Source of the DNA: an uncultured Spirochaetales bacterium
GTDB lineage: Bacteria; UBP6; UBA1177
DNA length: 64,000 bases
Reading direction: 5' to 3'
NCBI GenBank assembly: GCA_902774115.1
Contig: CACYHH010000004.1
Coordinates: 124,001-188,000, forward strand
Every line of letters starts with the position of its first letter. Positions within the stretch are counted from its first letter, which is position 1. The notes below the pieces were generated by a model. The model was not told the origin of the DNA, searched no databases, and worked only from the letters and a program-made list of their open reading frames with translations. Positions 26,900-35,726 of this stretch are shown here, in pieces. The translations under genes were made by a program, and so were the position numbers.

Positions 26900-28555
26900 T
26901 TACACCTGCTTTATAAGCGTATAACTCCCGTCATCATTCTTCTTGAGGATTTTCTTTTTCTCCAAAGATCGGAGCACCTCCATCAGCTCAAACTTCTTAG
27001 AGCTAATGGACATGATTTGTCTAATAGGAATAGCTGTAGTATCTGCTTTATAAAACAGTTTAATAACATCCCGCTCCATTGCCGTATCGAGTTTGCCATC
27101 TATCTCAACTGGAACAGAGACCTTTTTCTTTACTGGTTTATGCTCACTTTTATTGGCGTTGGCTTCGACAAGAATTGCTTTCAATAGTTCAATCGCACTC
27201 TCATCTTTGGGATCATTAGTTCCCAATTCTCCACGGAAGGCGCGGGAGAGGATGGATTTTTTCATTGAGTCAATATGATCAATCACTTGCAGTGCATTGT
27301 CTTTAGCATTCATATCATTATCAAGTATGGTTTTTATTATGGAAACAATCTCTTGCTGCTCTTCAATCAATGGCAAACGGAATGAAAAGGCTCCAATCTT
27401 CTTTGCATTAATATTTGATTGGTTCACACCATCACTTTTCACTTTGTTACAATATGCCCTGGCTTCAGGCGAATTAAGAATATAATTTAAATATTCTCCT
27501 ATTACCCTGTTATGGTCATAGTCCAGCTTAATCAAATAACCAGCAAATATAGCAGGGTATTCGCCACGATAGATAGCTGTCTTCCCTACCAGTTCAGGGC
27601 TGTTTGTCCTATTAAATAATACATCGCCGGGCTTTAATCTATATTTTTGGTTATCATCCACATCATTAGAATACACAAGACTTGTCCAGTCGATTTCTCC
27701 TTGTTGAAGATTCCCCATTCGGATTACAACGACTTCCCCGGAAGATTCGGATTTTTTTGCCGTTCCATATTTTAATGAACTGCAAATAGATTCGATAGTA
27801 ACAGCCTCATCATCTGAAAGAATTCCATTTGCCTTTCTCCACTCTGCTGTCAATTCCCCCGTAAATGCTTTGTGTAGAATCGCAGCTTTGCGATCCTCAA
27901 AGCCATCCACAACGGCCTGGGCTTTTTCCCTGGCTTCATCCAGTTTTGCAAACAGACTTTCGATACGGTCAACAATGCGTTGTTGTTCGGAATATGGTGC
28001 CAGGGGAATTGGACAATTCCCGATTATCTCAAGCGTGAGGTTTGGAATAGAAGTGACTTTTGTTTGCGATAAGAGCATTTTTTGAATAAGAGGGTTATCC
28101 AAAGACAACTTAATGTATTTATATAACGTTAATTCACTTACTAAGCGAACAAAACAAACCGCTTGATTTGTATTCAGTGGCAAATCACATTTTCTTACCA
28201 AACCGGTTTTTCCTAATGTTCCGGCAATAGAAACAAGCAGGTCATTTTCTTGTAATATTGAGCGTTTTAGAAATCCTTTATGCATTTCATTTGAGATATG
28301 CATGATGTTTTCATGGGATATTGTTCCATCATCACAGATATTCTCCACGCGAAGATAATTCACGCCTGTATCAGTATAAGCATTTCTACCACCTTGCGGG
28401 GTTGTTCCTTTTGAAATAATCGAAGATATGGATGATAAAAAAACCCATCGCCAATTATCCGGAATGGAAAAAGGTTGCTCAATATCTGGCACTAACATTG
28501 ATTCCAGTTTTTCTTCCGGCGTAAGCGCATTATCTTTTTTTGCTGTTTTTGCCAT
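26900..28555 (-). CDS. hsdS: Type I restriction specificity subunit HsdS
   Basis: Determines the DNA target of the type I enzyme. 551 residues with two target-recognition domains (about 30-195 and 235-405), each followed by a helical spacer (QQRIVDRIESLFAKLDEAREKA in part, and QQEIVSIIKTILDN). The first half begins with IPDNWRWVFLSSI, as is usual. Unusually, after the second conserved helix there is a further Lys-rich linker and a 65-residue domain (about 487-551, IPIRQIMSISSKKF ... KKILKKNDDGSYTLI) that looks like a winged-helix fold. Usual HsdS proteins end near residue 400-450. One base separates it from hsdM. Confidence 0.9.
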   Translation of the reverse strand: MAKTAKKDNALTPEEKLESMLVPDIEQPFSIPDNWRWVFLSSISSIISKGTTPQGGRNAYTDTGVNYLRVENICDDGTISHENIMHISNEMHKGFLKRSILQENDLLVSIAGTLGKTGLVRKCDLPLNTNQAVCFVRLVSELTLYKYIKLSLDNPLIQKMLLSQTKVTSIPNLTLEIIGNCPIPLAPYSEQQRIVDRIESLFAKLDEAREKAQAVVDGFEDRKAAILHKAFTGELTAEWRKANGILSDDEAVTIESICSSLKYGTAKKSESSGEVVVIRMGNLQQGEIDWTSLVYSNDVDDNQKYRLKPGDVLFNRTNSPELVGKTAIYRGEYPAIFAGYLIKLDYDHNRVIGEYLNYILNSPEARAYCNKVKSDGVNQSNINAKKIGAFSFRLPLIEEQQEIVSIIKTILDNDMNAKDNALQVIDHIDSMKKSILSRAFRGELGTNDPKDESAIELLKAILVEANANKSEHKPVKKKVSVPVEIDGKLDTAMERDVIKLFYKADTTAIPIRQIMSISSKKFELMEVLRSLEKKKILKKNDDGSYTLIKQV

Positions 28556-28556
28556 A

Positions 28557-30020
28557 TTAATCCTCTTCTTTCTGAAGGGCTTTTAGTTCTCTCACTACAC
28601 TTCTCAGCAAATCCGCCGCTTCCTCGAGCTGAGCAATGGCTTCTTCTCCGCTTTCGATAGGATCTGGCAATTCATCATAATCCTTGACGGAATCATCCCG
28701 GAGCAAGCCAAGATCTAGGCTGTCATCATGTTCTTTTTCAATTTCTTCTCGGGTGAATTTGCTCCACCTTTCCCCTGTGCGTTTGCTAGGATCGCGGTAA
28801 CCTTCCATGAACTCGTCGAAATCACTCTTGCGCAAAGGACGGGTTTTACCGAATCCATCCTGATTTGTACGCAGGTCATAATAAGCGATTTCTTTCGTAT
28901 TCCCTTTTTCCGTCGTGCCGCGGGTGAAAAACAAAACATTGGTTTTTACGCCCTGCGCATAGAAAATACCGGTTGGTAAACGCAGAATGGTATGCACATT
29001 GCAGAAATTCATCAGTTCCCGACGTACACTGGTGCCGTCACCGCCGACAAACAGCACATTATCCGGCAAAACTACAGCGCAACGAGCCTTTCCGTTCGCT
29101 TTAAGGCTGCGGTATATGACTTGCAGAAAATTCAACTGCTTGTTGGACGTGCGGAAAGAAATATCATCCCTGGTCGGACGTTCGCCGCCTTTCTTTGTAC
29201 CGAAAGGCGGATTGGTCAGAACCACATCGAACTCTTTGAACTTTTTGGCGTTGGAAGAAAGAGAATCCATACATTCGATGTCAGCAGAAACATTGTGCAG
29301 ATAGGCATTCATCAAAGCCAGCCGGTGCGCATCCGGCACCAGTTCCACGCCGCCGAAACTATGTTCAATCTGATTTACTTCTGTATCGGTCAATTCATAG
29401 AAAGACCTGCCTTTCGTTGCAATTCGATAGGCAGCAATCATAAAACCAAACGTACCGCAGGCAGGGTCGAAGCATTTTTCGCCAAGCTCTGGCGCAATCA
29501 GTTCAGCCATCACATCGATCAGCACGCGAGGCGTGAAATACTGACCTGCACCCGATTTCTTTTCATCGGCGTTTTTCTGCAACAATCCTTCGTATAAATC
29601 GCCCAAACCCTCATTTTTAGCATCATACCAGTCCAATTTGTTGATTTCTGTTATGATTTTTTTCAGATTGCGCGGTTCATCTATGCTGGATACGGCTTTC
29701 ACATAAATCCGGCTGATCTCGTTCAATGGTGCAGAACCAAGCTCTGTTAAAAGGGCATTATAATATTTTTTCAGTTCAAGCCCTTCCAGCTTCGTCAGAT
29801 TTTCCCATGAATACTTAACAAGTGCCTCGAATTGTTTTTTCTGTTCTTCATCTAATTTTTGAACAGCATCAATGAGCTTCTTTTCCGTTCCGGTTTCATA
29901 AATCATTTTAAGGAACAAAATATAAGTCAGCTCCGTTACATACTGATGATATGTGATTCCGTCATCTCTCAGAATGTTGCAGAGATTCCATAGTTTTTGA
30001 ACGATGTCTTGTGTACTCAT
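28557..30020 (-). CDS. hsdM: Type I restriction-modification methyltransferase HsdM
   Basis: DNA adenine methyltransferase of the type I complex, 487 residues. The N-terminal helical HsdM domain is at about 1-150, with GQYFTPRVLIDVMAEL leading to the SAM motif DPACGTFGF at about 185-193 and the catalytic NPPF at about 270-273. The C-terminal part carries ARCAVVLPDNVLF and VKTNVLFF. Its start overlaps the hsdR stop as TAATG. It both protects host DNA and forms the core of the restriction complex. Confidence 0.95.
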   Translation of the reverse strand: MSTQDIVQKLWNLCNILRDDGITYHQYVTELTYILFLKMIYETGTEKKLIDAVQKLDEEQKKQFEALVKYSWENLTKLEGLELKKYYNALLTELGSAPLNEISRIYVKAVSSIDEPRNLKKIITEINKLDWYDAKNEGLGDLYEGLLQKNADEKKSGAGQYFTPRVLIDVMAELIAPELGEKCFDPACGTFGFMIAAYRIATKGRSFYELTDTEVNQIEHSFGGVELVPDAHRLALMNAYLHNVSADIECMDSLSSNAKKFKEFDVVLTNPPFGTKKGGERPTRDDISFRTSNKQLNFLQVIYRSLKANGKARCAVVLPDNVLFVGGDGTSVRRELMNFCNVHTILRLPTGIFYAQGVKTNVLFFTRGTTEKGNTKEIAYYDLRTNQDGFGKTRPLRKSDFDEFMEGYRDPSKRTGERWSKFTREEIEKEHDDSLDLGLLRDDSVKDYDELPDPIESGEEAIAQLEEAADLLRSVVRELKALQKEED

Positions 30021-33000
30021 TATGCTGCTCCCTCATAAATATATGTATTCAGTTCCCGGATCAGATCTGTCAGTTTACCGTCGAATTTTTTATCGAAACG
30101 TGAGAAACCGCCATCCTTCATAAACGCAGGGGCATCAAATGTTTCACGATTCAATATACTTTCATGAAGCATATAAGTTTTGATTTTTTCCAGCATATCC
30201 AGTTGTATCTTGCTGAAGTTATGTGCTGTTATCAGTTTTGCGAAAGCTGCCTTGATACGGTCTTCATGGTTCACAATCGGTGTTTTCAATACTGCCTGAC
30301 GAACATAGGAAATAATATCTGCGATGATCTCTTCGTTTTTTACCTTACTCATTGCTTTATTGAGATTAATTTCAGAAAACTTCTCTTTGTCCAAAATCAG
30401 CTTCAATTCCCGCAGTTGCGCACGTGTCATATTGCTTGGTTTAGTGCAGGCAATACGGATAGCTTCGATTTTATCCTTGTTCTCGTTTATAAAAGTCGTA
30501 AATGATTCCAGATAATCCTCTGGTTTATCTGTTTTTCCATAACCACGTGTGGTTTCATACAAGGTATCTTCTTTATCTGAGTGATAAACAAAAGATTTCT
30601 GACCATGAAGACCGTCGACCCAAAGCAGAAAATCATAATCGGTGTGACAGCGTTGAATAAAAGCTTTCTCGGTATATCCTTTCAGTTCTTTGACATAAGA
30701 TTTGAGATTGCCGCCATCAAGATATTCTGAAACCTCATACTTCTGTTCTTCTGTAAGACAATGGTTTTTCTGCTGAAGCTTTGCCAAAATACTATCTTTT
30801 ACTGGCTGTTTGCTTGTTTCACTCGGACGAAAAAGATCCTGCAACAGCTCCTCCATCGTCTTCTGGACAGAAACAGACTTCATACCGTTTCCTCCGTCAA
30901 GGCCCTCAAATATTTTGACAGCATCAAAAATATTGAAATGCGTTTTCCTGATTTCCGGACAGAGTCGTGTGGCACGTCCCAACATTTGCTCGAACAAAAT
31001 ACGGCTGTTAACCTTCCTCATAAAAACCAGATTGCAGATAGCTGGCACATCAATACCGGTTGTCAGCAAATCAACGGTCACAGCAATATTGGGATATTGA
31101 TCGTTTTTATATTTATTGATGATCTGCAGGATTTTCTTTTTGTTGCCGCCGGCAGTTTTCCCGGTAATCTTCATAATGGCATCATTGGAAACCCCATAAG
31201 ACTCATATATATTGCGGAGCACATCAACGATTTGATCTGCGTGAGCATCGTTAACTGCAAAAATCAGTGTTTTTTCCTTACCTTCAGGGTTCAGATAATT
31301 GGATACTTCTTTAAGAACTTTGTAGGTATGATCCGGAAGAATGATCTTTTTGTTAAACTCAGAAACATCAAAATCCAGCTCATCCTTCATAACAGAGCTA
31401 TCCAAAATTTTGTTAGTATTTGGATCATAAATTCCAATAGGTTCTCCTACTTCGAATTTAGCCTTGTTTTCAATGAAATCTGTGTTGATTTTATATGGCG
31501 GATCGTAATCCACCAGCCAGCCGTCGATAACAGCTTCCCGATAACTATAGGTAAACACTGGCCTTCCAAAAATTTCTGTCGTATGAAGCGCAGGAGTTGC
31601 AGTTAAAGCAATTTTAACAGCATCGAAATACTCAATTACCTGCTTGTATTTGCTAATATAATCATCCTGACTGCAATAAAGCATTTCTTCATCCGTCATT
31701 TCCTGATCCAGAATATATCCGCGGTGCGCCTCGTCTACAATAATCAAATCGAATGAGCCGGGCGTTAAATCCGGTTTATCTGAAAGAATTGTCCTTTTTA
31801 ACAGACCTTGAACCGTTGATATGCTTACCTTTGTATCAGTATCTATGGTGTGATCATCGATATCGCTGATTGAATAAATTTTATCCAAGGAGAGCAGGTC
31901 TTTCAGCTTGACATCATGGAATGTGTCCATGGCCTGTTCGCCAAGAGAGACACGATCAACCAGAAAAAGAATTCTGCGGAAGCGTTTGGATTCAAGCATT
32001 TTATAGATAAGACCAAGAATAGTTCGCGTTTTTCCAGTTCCCGTTGCCATCGCAAGCAATGCGGTCGGTTTACCCTCTAAAATAGCTTCCGTAGCTTTGT
32101 TGATAGCTTCGATCTGATAATCTCTCAGGTTAAGTCCGGCAGGATCCGTCATAAAACTATTGTCGGCCGATTCAAGTTTTTCATTTGCCTTTTGAATATC
32201 CTGATCCAATCTGGCTTTCATGTCTTCAGGGCTGAACCAATTTCGGATGGGATAAGACAGATTAGCCTGATTTCTGACATCCAAGAACCATATCCCCGAC
32301 TTTGTTCGTAGTTGCTCTAAAAAAGCACGCCCATTGGACGCAAAGAGAAAAGGAACCCGATAATTTCCCCATTGTCCAATGGTATAAGAAAAATCCTCCT
32401 CTCTGATATGGGAAGCATAATCCTTTATTTGAACATCAATAGTGGATGCTACATCTTCTGACACTTTCTTTGCGTCCATCATCGCAACCAGTTTTTCTCC
32501 GATGAAGAAAGCATAGTCTGCGTAACCGTGATCCTGAAAAGCAGAATTGGTAGGCCATTCGCTGATCGCAATATTCCGTCCTTTGATAGGGCGTGTTCCT
32601 TTACTGTAGCGGAGATTCTTGGTATCTACTTCCCAACCGGCTTTTCTGAGCTGATCATCAATAAGGCGGCGTGTCTGGGCTTCTGTCCAGTTCATCATGG
32701 AAGAAACTTTTTCGGACTGTTTGATTCGTTCGATTTTCGATGTTCCGGAAGCTGCTGTTGAAACTGCTTCCAATTGCATTGAGAGTTCGGCGATCCGCTG
32801 TTCCTGCTGTTTGATTATCGCTTCAAAATCATCACGACATTTATCTTCCGGCATGACAAATTCGGATACGGCAAAATTCCAATCACCGTAAGTTTTCATA
32901 AACCAAATAGCGATGTTGTAAGCCATAGATAAAAGAGTTTGGGCATCTTCGACAGAATCTGAACCAGCATGCACAGCTGAATTTCTCTTTTTACGCAATA

Positions 33001-33256
33001 AATAAAGCGTATTGTCAACATCCATAGGCAAAAGACCGGCACGTTTCAGCAAACGAATACGATTTGCATGAGTATTATCTTGTTTTGGTTCAGAAATTCC
33101 TTCAAACAGCATAATTTCCTGAACCATACGCTCAGCAAATATCCCGATCTTATAAATGCAGGCATTCGGGTCTGAATATAAATAGCTTTCAGCATTTGCT
33201 CCTATTTGAGCTAACGCAGGCCAATATCTGTCAAGAAAAGTAAAATTTGATTTCAT
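30020..33256 (-). CDS. hsdR: Type I restriction endonuclease subunit HsdR
   Basis: ATP-dependent translocase and nuclease of 1078 residues, EcoEI-like. A DUF4145-like helical domain is at about 25-115. The nuclease site is seen around 247-264 (ADYAFF ... MMDAKK, the D...DxK of PD-(D/E)XK), the helicase Walker A ATGTGKTR at about 403-410 and the DEAH box at about 508-511, with later helicase motifs to about 800 (including LLTTGIDVP and GRATRL). A helical C-terminal domain would contact HsdM/S. The ATG follows GAGGTGG. First gene of a five-gene unit whose gaps are five bases or less. Confidence 0.95.
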   Translation of the reverse strand: MKSNFTFLDRYWPALAQIGANAESYLYSDPNACIYKIGIFAERMVQEIMLFEGISEPKQDNTHANRIRLLKRAGLLPMDVDNTLYLLRKKRNSAVHAGSDSVEDAQTLLSMAYNIAIWFMKTYGDWNFAVSEFVMPEDKCRDDFEAIIKQQEQRIAELSMQLEAVSTAASGTSKIERIKQSEKVSSMMNWTEAQTRRLIDDQLRKAGWEVDTKNLRYSKGTRPIKGRNIAISEWPTNSAFQDHGYADYAFFIGEKLVAMMDAKKVSEDVASTIDVQIKDYASHIREEDFSYTIGQWGNYRVPFLFASNGRAFLEQLRTKSGIWFLDVRNQANLSYPIRNWFSPEDMKARLDQDIQKANEKLESADNSFMTDPAGLNLRDYQIEAINKATEAILEGKPTALLAMATGTGKTRTILGLIYKMLESKRFRRILFLVDRVSLGEQAMDTFHDVKLKDLLSLDKIYSISDIDDHTIDTDTKVSISTVQGLLKRTILSDKPDLTPGSFDLIIVDEAHRGYILDQEMTDEEMLYCSQDDYISKYKQVIEYFDAVKIALTATPALHTTEIFGRPVFTYSYREAVIDGWLVDYDPPYKINTDFIENKAKFEVGEPIGIYDPNTNKILDSSVMKDELDFDVSEFNKKIILPDHTYKVLKEVSNYLNPEGKEKTLIFAVNDAHADQIVDVLRNIYESYGVSNDAIMKITGKTAGGNKKKILQIINKYKNDQYPNIAVTVDLLTTGIDVPAICNLVFMRKVNSRILFEQMLGRATRLCPEIRKTHFNIFDAVKIFEGLDGGNGMKSVSVQKTMEELLQDLFRPSETSKQPVKDSILAKLQQKNHCLTEEQKYEVSEYLDGGNLKSYVKELKGYTEKAFIQRCHTDYDFLLWVDGLHGQKSFVYHSDKEDTLYETTRGYGKTDKPEDYLESFTTFINENKDKIEAIRIACTKPSNMTRAQLRELKLILDKEKFSEINLNKAMSKVKNEEIIADIISYVRQAVLKTPIVNHEDRIKAAFAKLITAHNFSKIQLDMLEKIKTYMLHESILNRETFDAPAFMKDGGFSRFDKKFDGKLTDLIRELNTYIYEGAA

Positions 33257-33387
33257 CTTACCACCTCATCCGTTGGATAATAGCTGAAAGCAATATATAA
33301 ATCAATCAGTTACCCTTTTTTCTAAATTCCCACATATTTTGAGTGTTTTACAATATTTATTTTCATGATTTTCTCATTTTCATCCAA

Positions 33388-33450
33388 CCGCTCCGTTTCT
33401 CGTCCGCTTTTGCCGATTTTTGGACGAAAATCAACCGTTTTGGACGAAAA
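33388..33450. repeat. Shared upstream hairpin motif, copy 2
   Basis: In the 386-base gap between hsdR and the DUF4143 gene. CCGCTCCGTTTCTCGTCCG matches 23385-23403 with few changes, and TTTTGGACGAAAA occurs twice here (33418-33430 and 33438-33450) and once at 23405-23417. TCGTCC pairs with GGACGA, so the hairpin is kept although the loop is longer. Confidence 0.65.
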
Positions 33451-33520
33451 AACTGTTTTAACTGCCTCAAAAGTCAAGCAAATAAATTTGTTTTTCAGGA
33501 AATAATATCGTCAAATTTCA

Positions 33521-33629
33521 GGAATTTTGTGAGAAATCAACAGAAAATAGCCGGAATTTTGTGAAAAAACAAATCAAAAAATACTGGAATTTTGTGAAAA
33601 TTATGCTAAAAATGACAGGAATTTTGTGA
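33521..33629 (+). repeat. Four iteron-like 12-bp repeats upstream of DUF4143 gene
   Basis: GGAATTTTGTGA occurs exactly four times: 33521-33532, 33553-33564, 33586-33597 and 33618-33629. The start-to-start distances are 32, 33 and 32 bases, close to three helical turns, so all copies face the same side of the DNA. The last ends 13 bases before the ATG at 33643. The intervening sequence is unrelated between copies. This looks like an operator or protein-binding array. Confidence 0.8.
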
Positions 33630-33642
33630 TGAGAGGTCAAAA

Positions 33643-34992
33643 ATGCAAAAGCCGCTTTACAGAAAAATCGATGATTTTCTTATTGAATGGAAGAAAAATC
33701 CTGACAGACTTCCCCTTATTGTCAAAGGTGCCAGGCAAGTCGGAAAAACTTTCTCGATCAGGAATTTTGCCAAATCCTACAGGCATTTTGTCGAAATAAA
33801 CTTCATCGAAGAACCTAAGTATAAAAATATTTTTTCAAGCGGTTACTCACCCGATTCGGTCATAAAGGAAATCTCGCTGCTGAATCCTGATTTCAAGTTT
33901 GTTCCGAAAGAAACTTTGATTTTCTTTGACGAGATGCAGGCCTGCCCAGACTGCGCCTCATGCCTGAAATTCTTTAAAATCGACGGGCGGTACGATGTAA
34001 TCTGCTCCGGTTCCATGCTCGGAATAAACTACAACGAAGTGACTTCCGTAAGTGTCGGCTACAAGATAGATTTAGAGATGCATTCCCTTGATTTTGAGGA
34101 ATTTCTCATTGCGAAAGGTTACGCGGAAAGTCAGACCGGAACAATTCTGCAACACATGGAAAATACTGAGTCTTTCAGCCAGGCTGAATACGCGGTCTGG
34201 AATGAAAACTTTATGGAATACATGATTCTGGGCGGAATGCCGGCTGTTGTAAAGAAGTTTGTCGGTCAGAAAAATTATTCTGGAACGCTCGATCTTCAAA
34301 AGCAGATTCTCGCAGCCTACAAAGAGGACATAACAAAATATGCCTCCGGCCTTGATAAAGGCAAAATCGTCAATGTTTTCGACAATATTCCCGTTTTTCT
34401 GGCGAAGGAAAACAAAAAATACCAGATATCCAAAATCGCTGTCGGAGCGAGAAACCGCGAGTATGCCGGAACAGTCGAATGGCTCCGTGATGCCGGAATA
34501 ATCAACATCTGCCACTGTCTCGAAACACCGGAACTGCCGCTGAAAGGCAACTACAAAGTAAATGATTTCAAGATTTATTTCCGCGACACAGGGCTTTTGA
34601 TCGCCTCACTGGACGATGAAGCTCAGGCAGATCTGCGCCGTAACAGAAATTTCAACATATACAAAGGCGCGGTTTATGAAAATGTTGTCGGAGACATTCT
34701 GAAAAAACAGGATTACGATCTTTTTTACTATAAAAATGAAAAATCGACTCTCGAAATGGATTTTTTCGTCCGTGATGCAGACTCACTGATTCCGGTCGAA
34801 GTCAAAGCACAGGACAGCGCTACCGTTTCTCTGAACAATCTTGTCGAAAAAGAGAAGTATCACGACATAAAATACGGAATAAAATTCTGCGGCAGAAACA
34901 TCGGATTCAACGGAAAGATCTATACTTTTCCGCATTTCTGCGCTCCATGGCTCAAAAGATGGATTTTTGAGACTAAAATTTCGAAGAAATAA
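33643..34992 (+). CDS. AAA ATPase with DUF4143 C-terminal domain
   Basis: 449-residue protein of the widespread ATP-binding/DUF4143 family. Walker A KGARQVGKTFSIRNFA is at about residues 25-40, Walker B LIFFDEMQACPDC near 91, and an arginine-type segment CSGSMLGI follows. The C-terminal DUF4143 part ends in TLEMDFFVRDADSLIPVEVKAQ-like residues, where the spaced Glu/Asp and EVK match a PD-(D/E)XK nuclease core. The function of the family is poorly known; it is common in accessory regions and in multiple copies per genome. The ATG follows GAGAGG. Preceded by the four repeats and followed four bases later by the 24-bp repeat. Confidence 0.85.
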   Translation: MQKPLYRKIDDFLIEWKKNPDRLPLIVKGARQVGKTFSIRNFAKSYRHFVEINFIEEPKYKNIFSSGYSPDSVIKEISLLNPDFKFVPKETLIFFDEMQACPDCASCLKFFKIDGRYDVICSGSMLGINYNEVTSVSVGYKIDLEMHSLDFEEFLIAKGYAESQTGTILQHMENTESFSQAEYAVWNENFMEYMILGGMPAVVKKFVGQKNYSGTLDLQKQILAAYKEDITKYASGLDKGKIVNVFDNIPVFLAKENKKYQISKIAVGARNREYAGTVEWLRDAGIINICHCLETPELPLKGNYKVNDFKIYFRDTGLLIASLDDEAQADLRRNRNFNIYKGAVYENVVGDILKKQDYDLFYYKNEKSTLEMDFFVRDADSLIPVEVKAQDSATVSLNNLVEKEKYHDIKYGIKFCGRNIGFNGKIYTFPHFCAPWLKRWIFETKISKK

Positions 34993-34995
34993 TTG

Positions 34996-35019
34996 TTGAA
35001 AAATCGGGAACTTGTTTTG
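34996..35019 (+). repeat. 24-bp direct repeat, right copy
   Basis: Perfect match to 24495-24518. It lies four bases after the DUF4143 stop and reads, in the frame used by the ORF6N gene, LLKNRELVLS then TAG, so it is a remnant of the 3' end of a second ORF6N-type gene. Confidence 0.85.
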
Positions 35020-35026
35020 AGCTAGC

Positions 35027-35689
35027 TCATTTTTTCATTCTTACCTTCAGCTCGTTTCTGACTTTTTCCAGATCACCGCAGGAAAGCAGAGGCATAAGAT
35101 CATCTATTTCTTCTATGCTTTTATCCCACCATTTGAACTCAAGCAGCAGTTCAGTCAGCTCGTCGTCAAAGCGTTTTTTTACGACCCGGCACGGGTTGCC
35201 CACTGCAACAGTATAAGGCGGAATATCCGATGCCACTACCGAATTCGCCCCGATAATAGCTCCGTCACCGATATGAACACCCGGCATCACAGTTGCATTC
35301 TGGCCGATCCACACATCATTTCCGACGATAGTGTCGCCTTTGAGTGGTAGCTCTTCTGTTACCGGCGCAAGGGCGTTTCCCCATTTTCCGCCCATTATGT
35401 AAAACGGATAAGTAGTCACGCAGCCCATTCTGTGGTTGGCACCGTTCATCACAAACTCGACACCCTTTGCTATTGCGCAGAACTTGCCGATGATCAGTTT
35501 GTCGCCGATAAAACCGTAGTGATGCGTTACATGTTTTTCGAACTGGTCTGCACCGTTCACGTCATCGTAATAGGTGAAATCACCGACAATGATATTCGGA
35601 TTTTTCACAACATTCTTGATATAGCAGAGACTTGGAATCTTCGGATTCGGGAAAGCCTCATCAGGACTAGGTGTTTGTCTGTTTGCCAT
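35027..35689 (-). CDS. Vat/CatB-family xenobiotic O-acetyltransferase
   Basis: 220-residue left-handed beta-helix acetyltransferase. The start is the ATG at 35689 (MANRQTPSPDEAFPNP), with GGAG eight bases upstream. The catalytic His is seen as His86 in MNGANHRMG, the same context as in VatD. Hexapeptide repeats run through GNDVWIGQNATVMPGVHIG and end with PYTVAVGNPCRVVKKRF, and a helical C-terminus closes the protein. Known members inactivate streptogramin A or chloramphenicol, but many homologues act on other substrates, so resistance is not shown. It is directly beside the right end of the putative island and downstream of the Cys-rich gene. Confidence 0.82.
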   Translation of the reverse strand: MANRQTPSPDEAFPNPKIPSLCYIKNVVKNPNIIVGDFTYYDDVNGADQFEKHVTHHYGFIGDKLIIGKFCAIAKGVEFVMNGANHRMGCVTTYPFYIMGGKWGNALAPVTEELPLKGDTIVGNDVWIGQNATVMPGVHIGDGAIIGANSVVASDIPPYTVAVGNPCRVVKKRFDDELTELLLEFKWWDKSIEEIDDLMPLLSCGDLEKVRNELKVRMKK

Positions 35690-35726
35690 TTGTAACTCCG
35701 TTATTAAAACTGGAACTTTATCTCTT

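Larger units (their letters stand above)
24495..35019. mobile_element. Putative defence island bracketed by 24-bp direct repeats
   Basis: The interval holds the HNH, ATPase, hsdS, hsdM, hsdR and DUF4143 genes and ends in identical direct repeats. The right copy still reads in frame to a stop (RELVL-Ser-stop), so loss of the block between the repeats would leave an intact ORF6N reading frame. No integrase or transposase gene is inside, so mobility is an inference. Unequal recombination between duplicated ORF6N loci would explain it equally well. Confidence 0.4.

Noticed and set aside
30761-31606. 281-residue reading frame antisense to hsdR
   Set aside because: It overlaps the conserved helicase region of HsdR and has no family resemblance.
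33521-33629. CRISPR array
   Set aside because: The repeats are only 12 bases, there are four of them, and no cas gene is present. The spacing fits helical phasing of binding sites.
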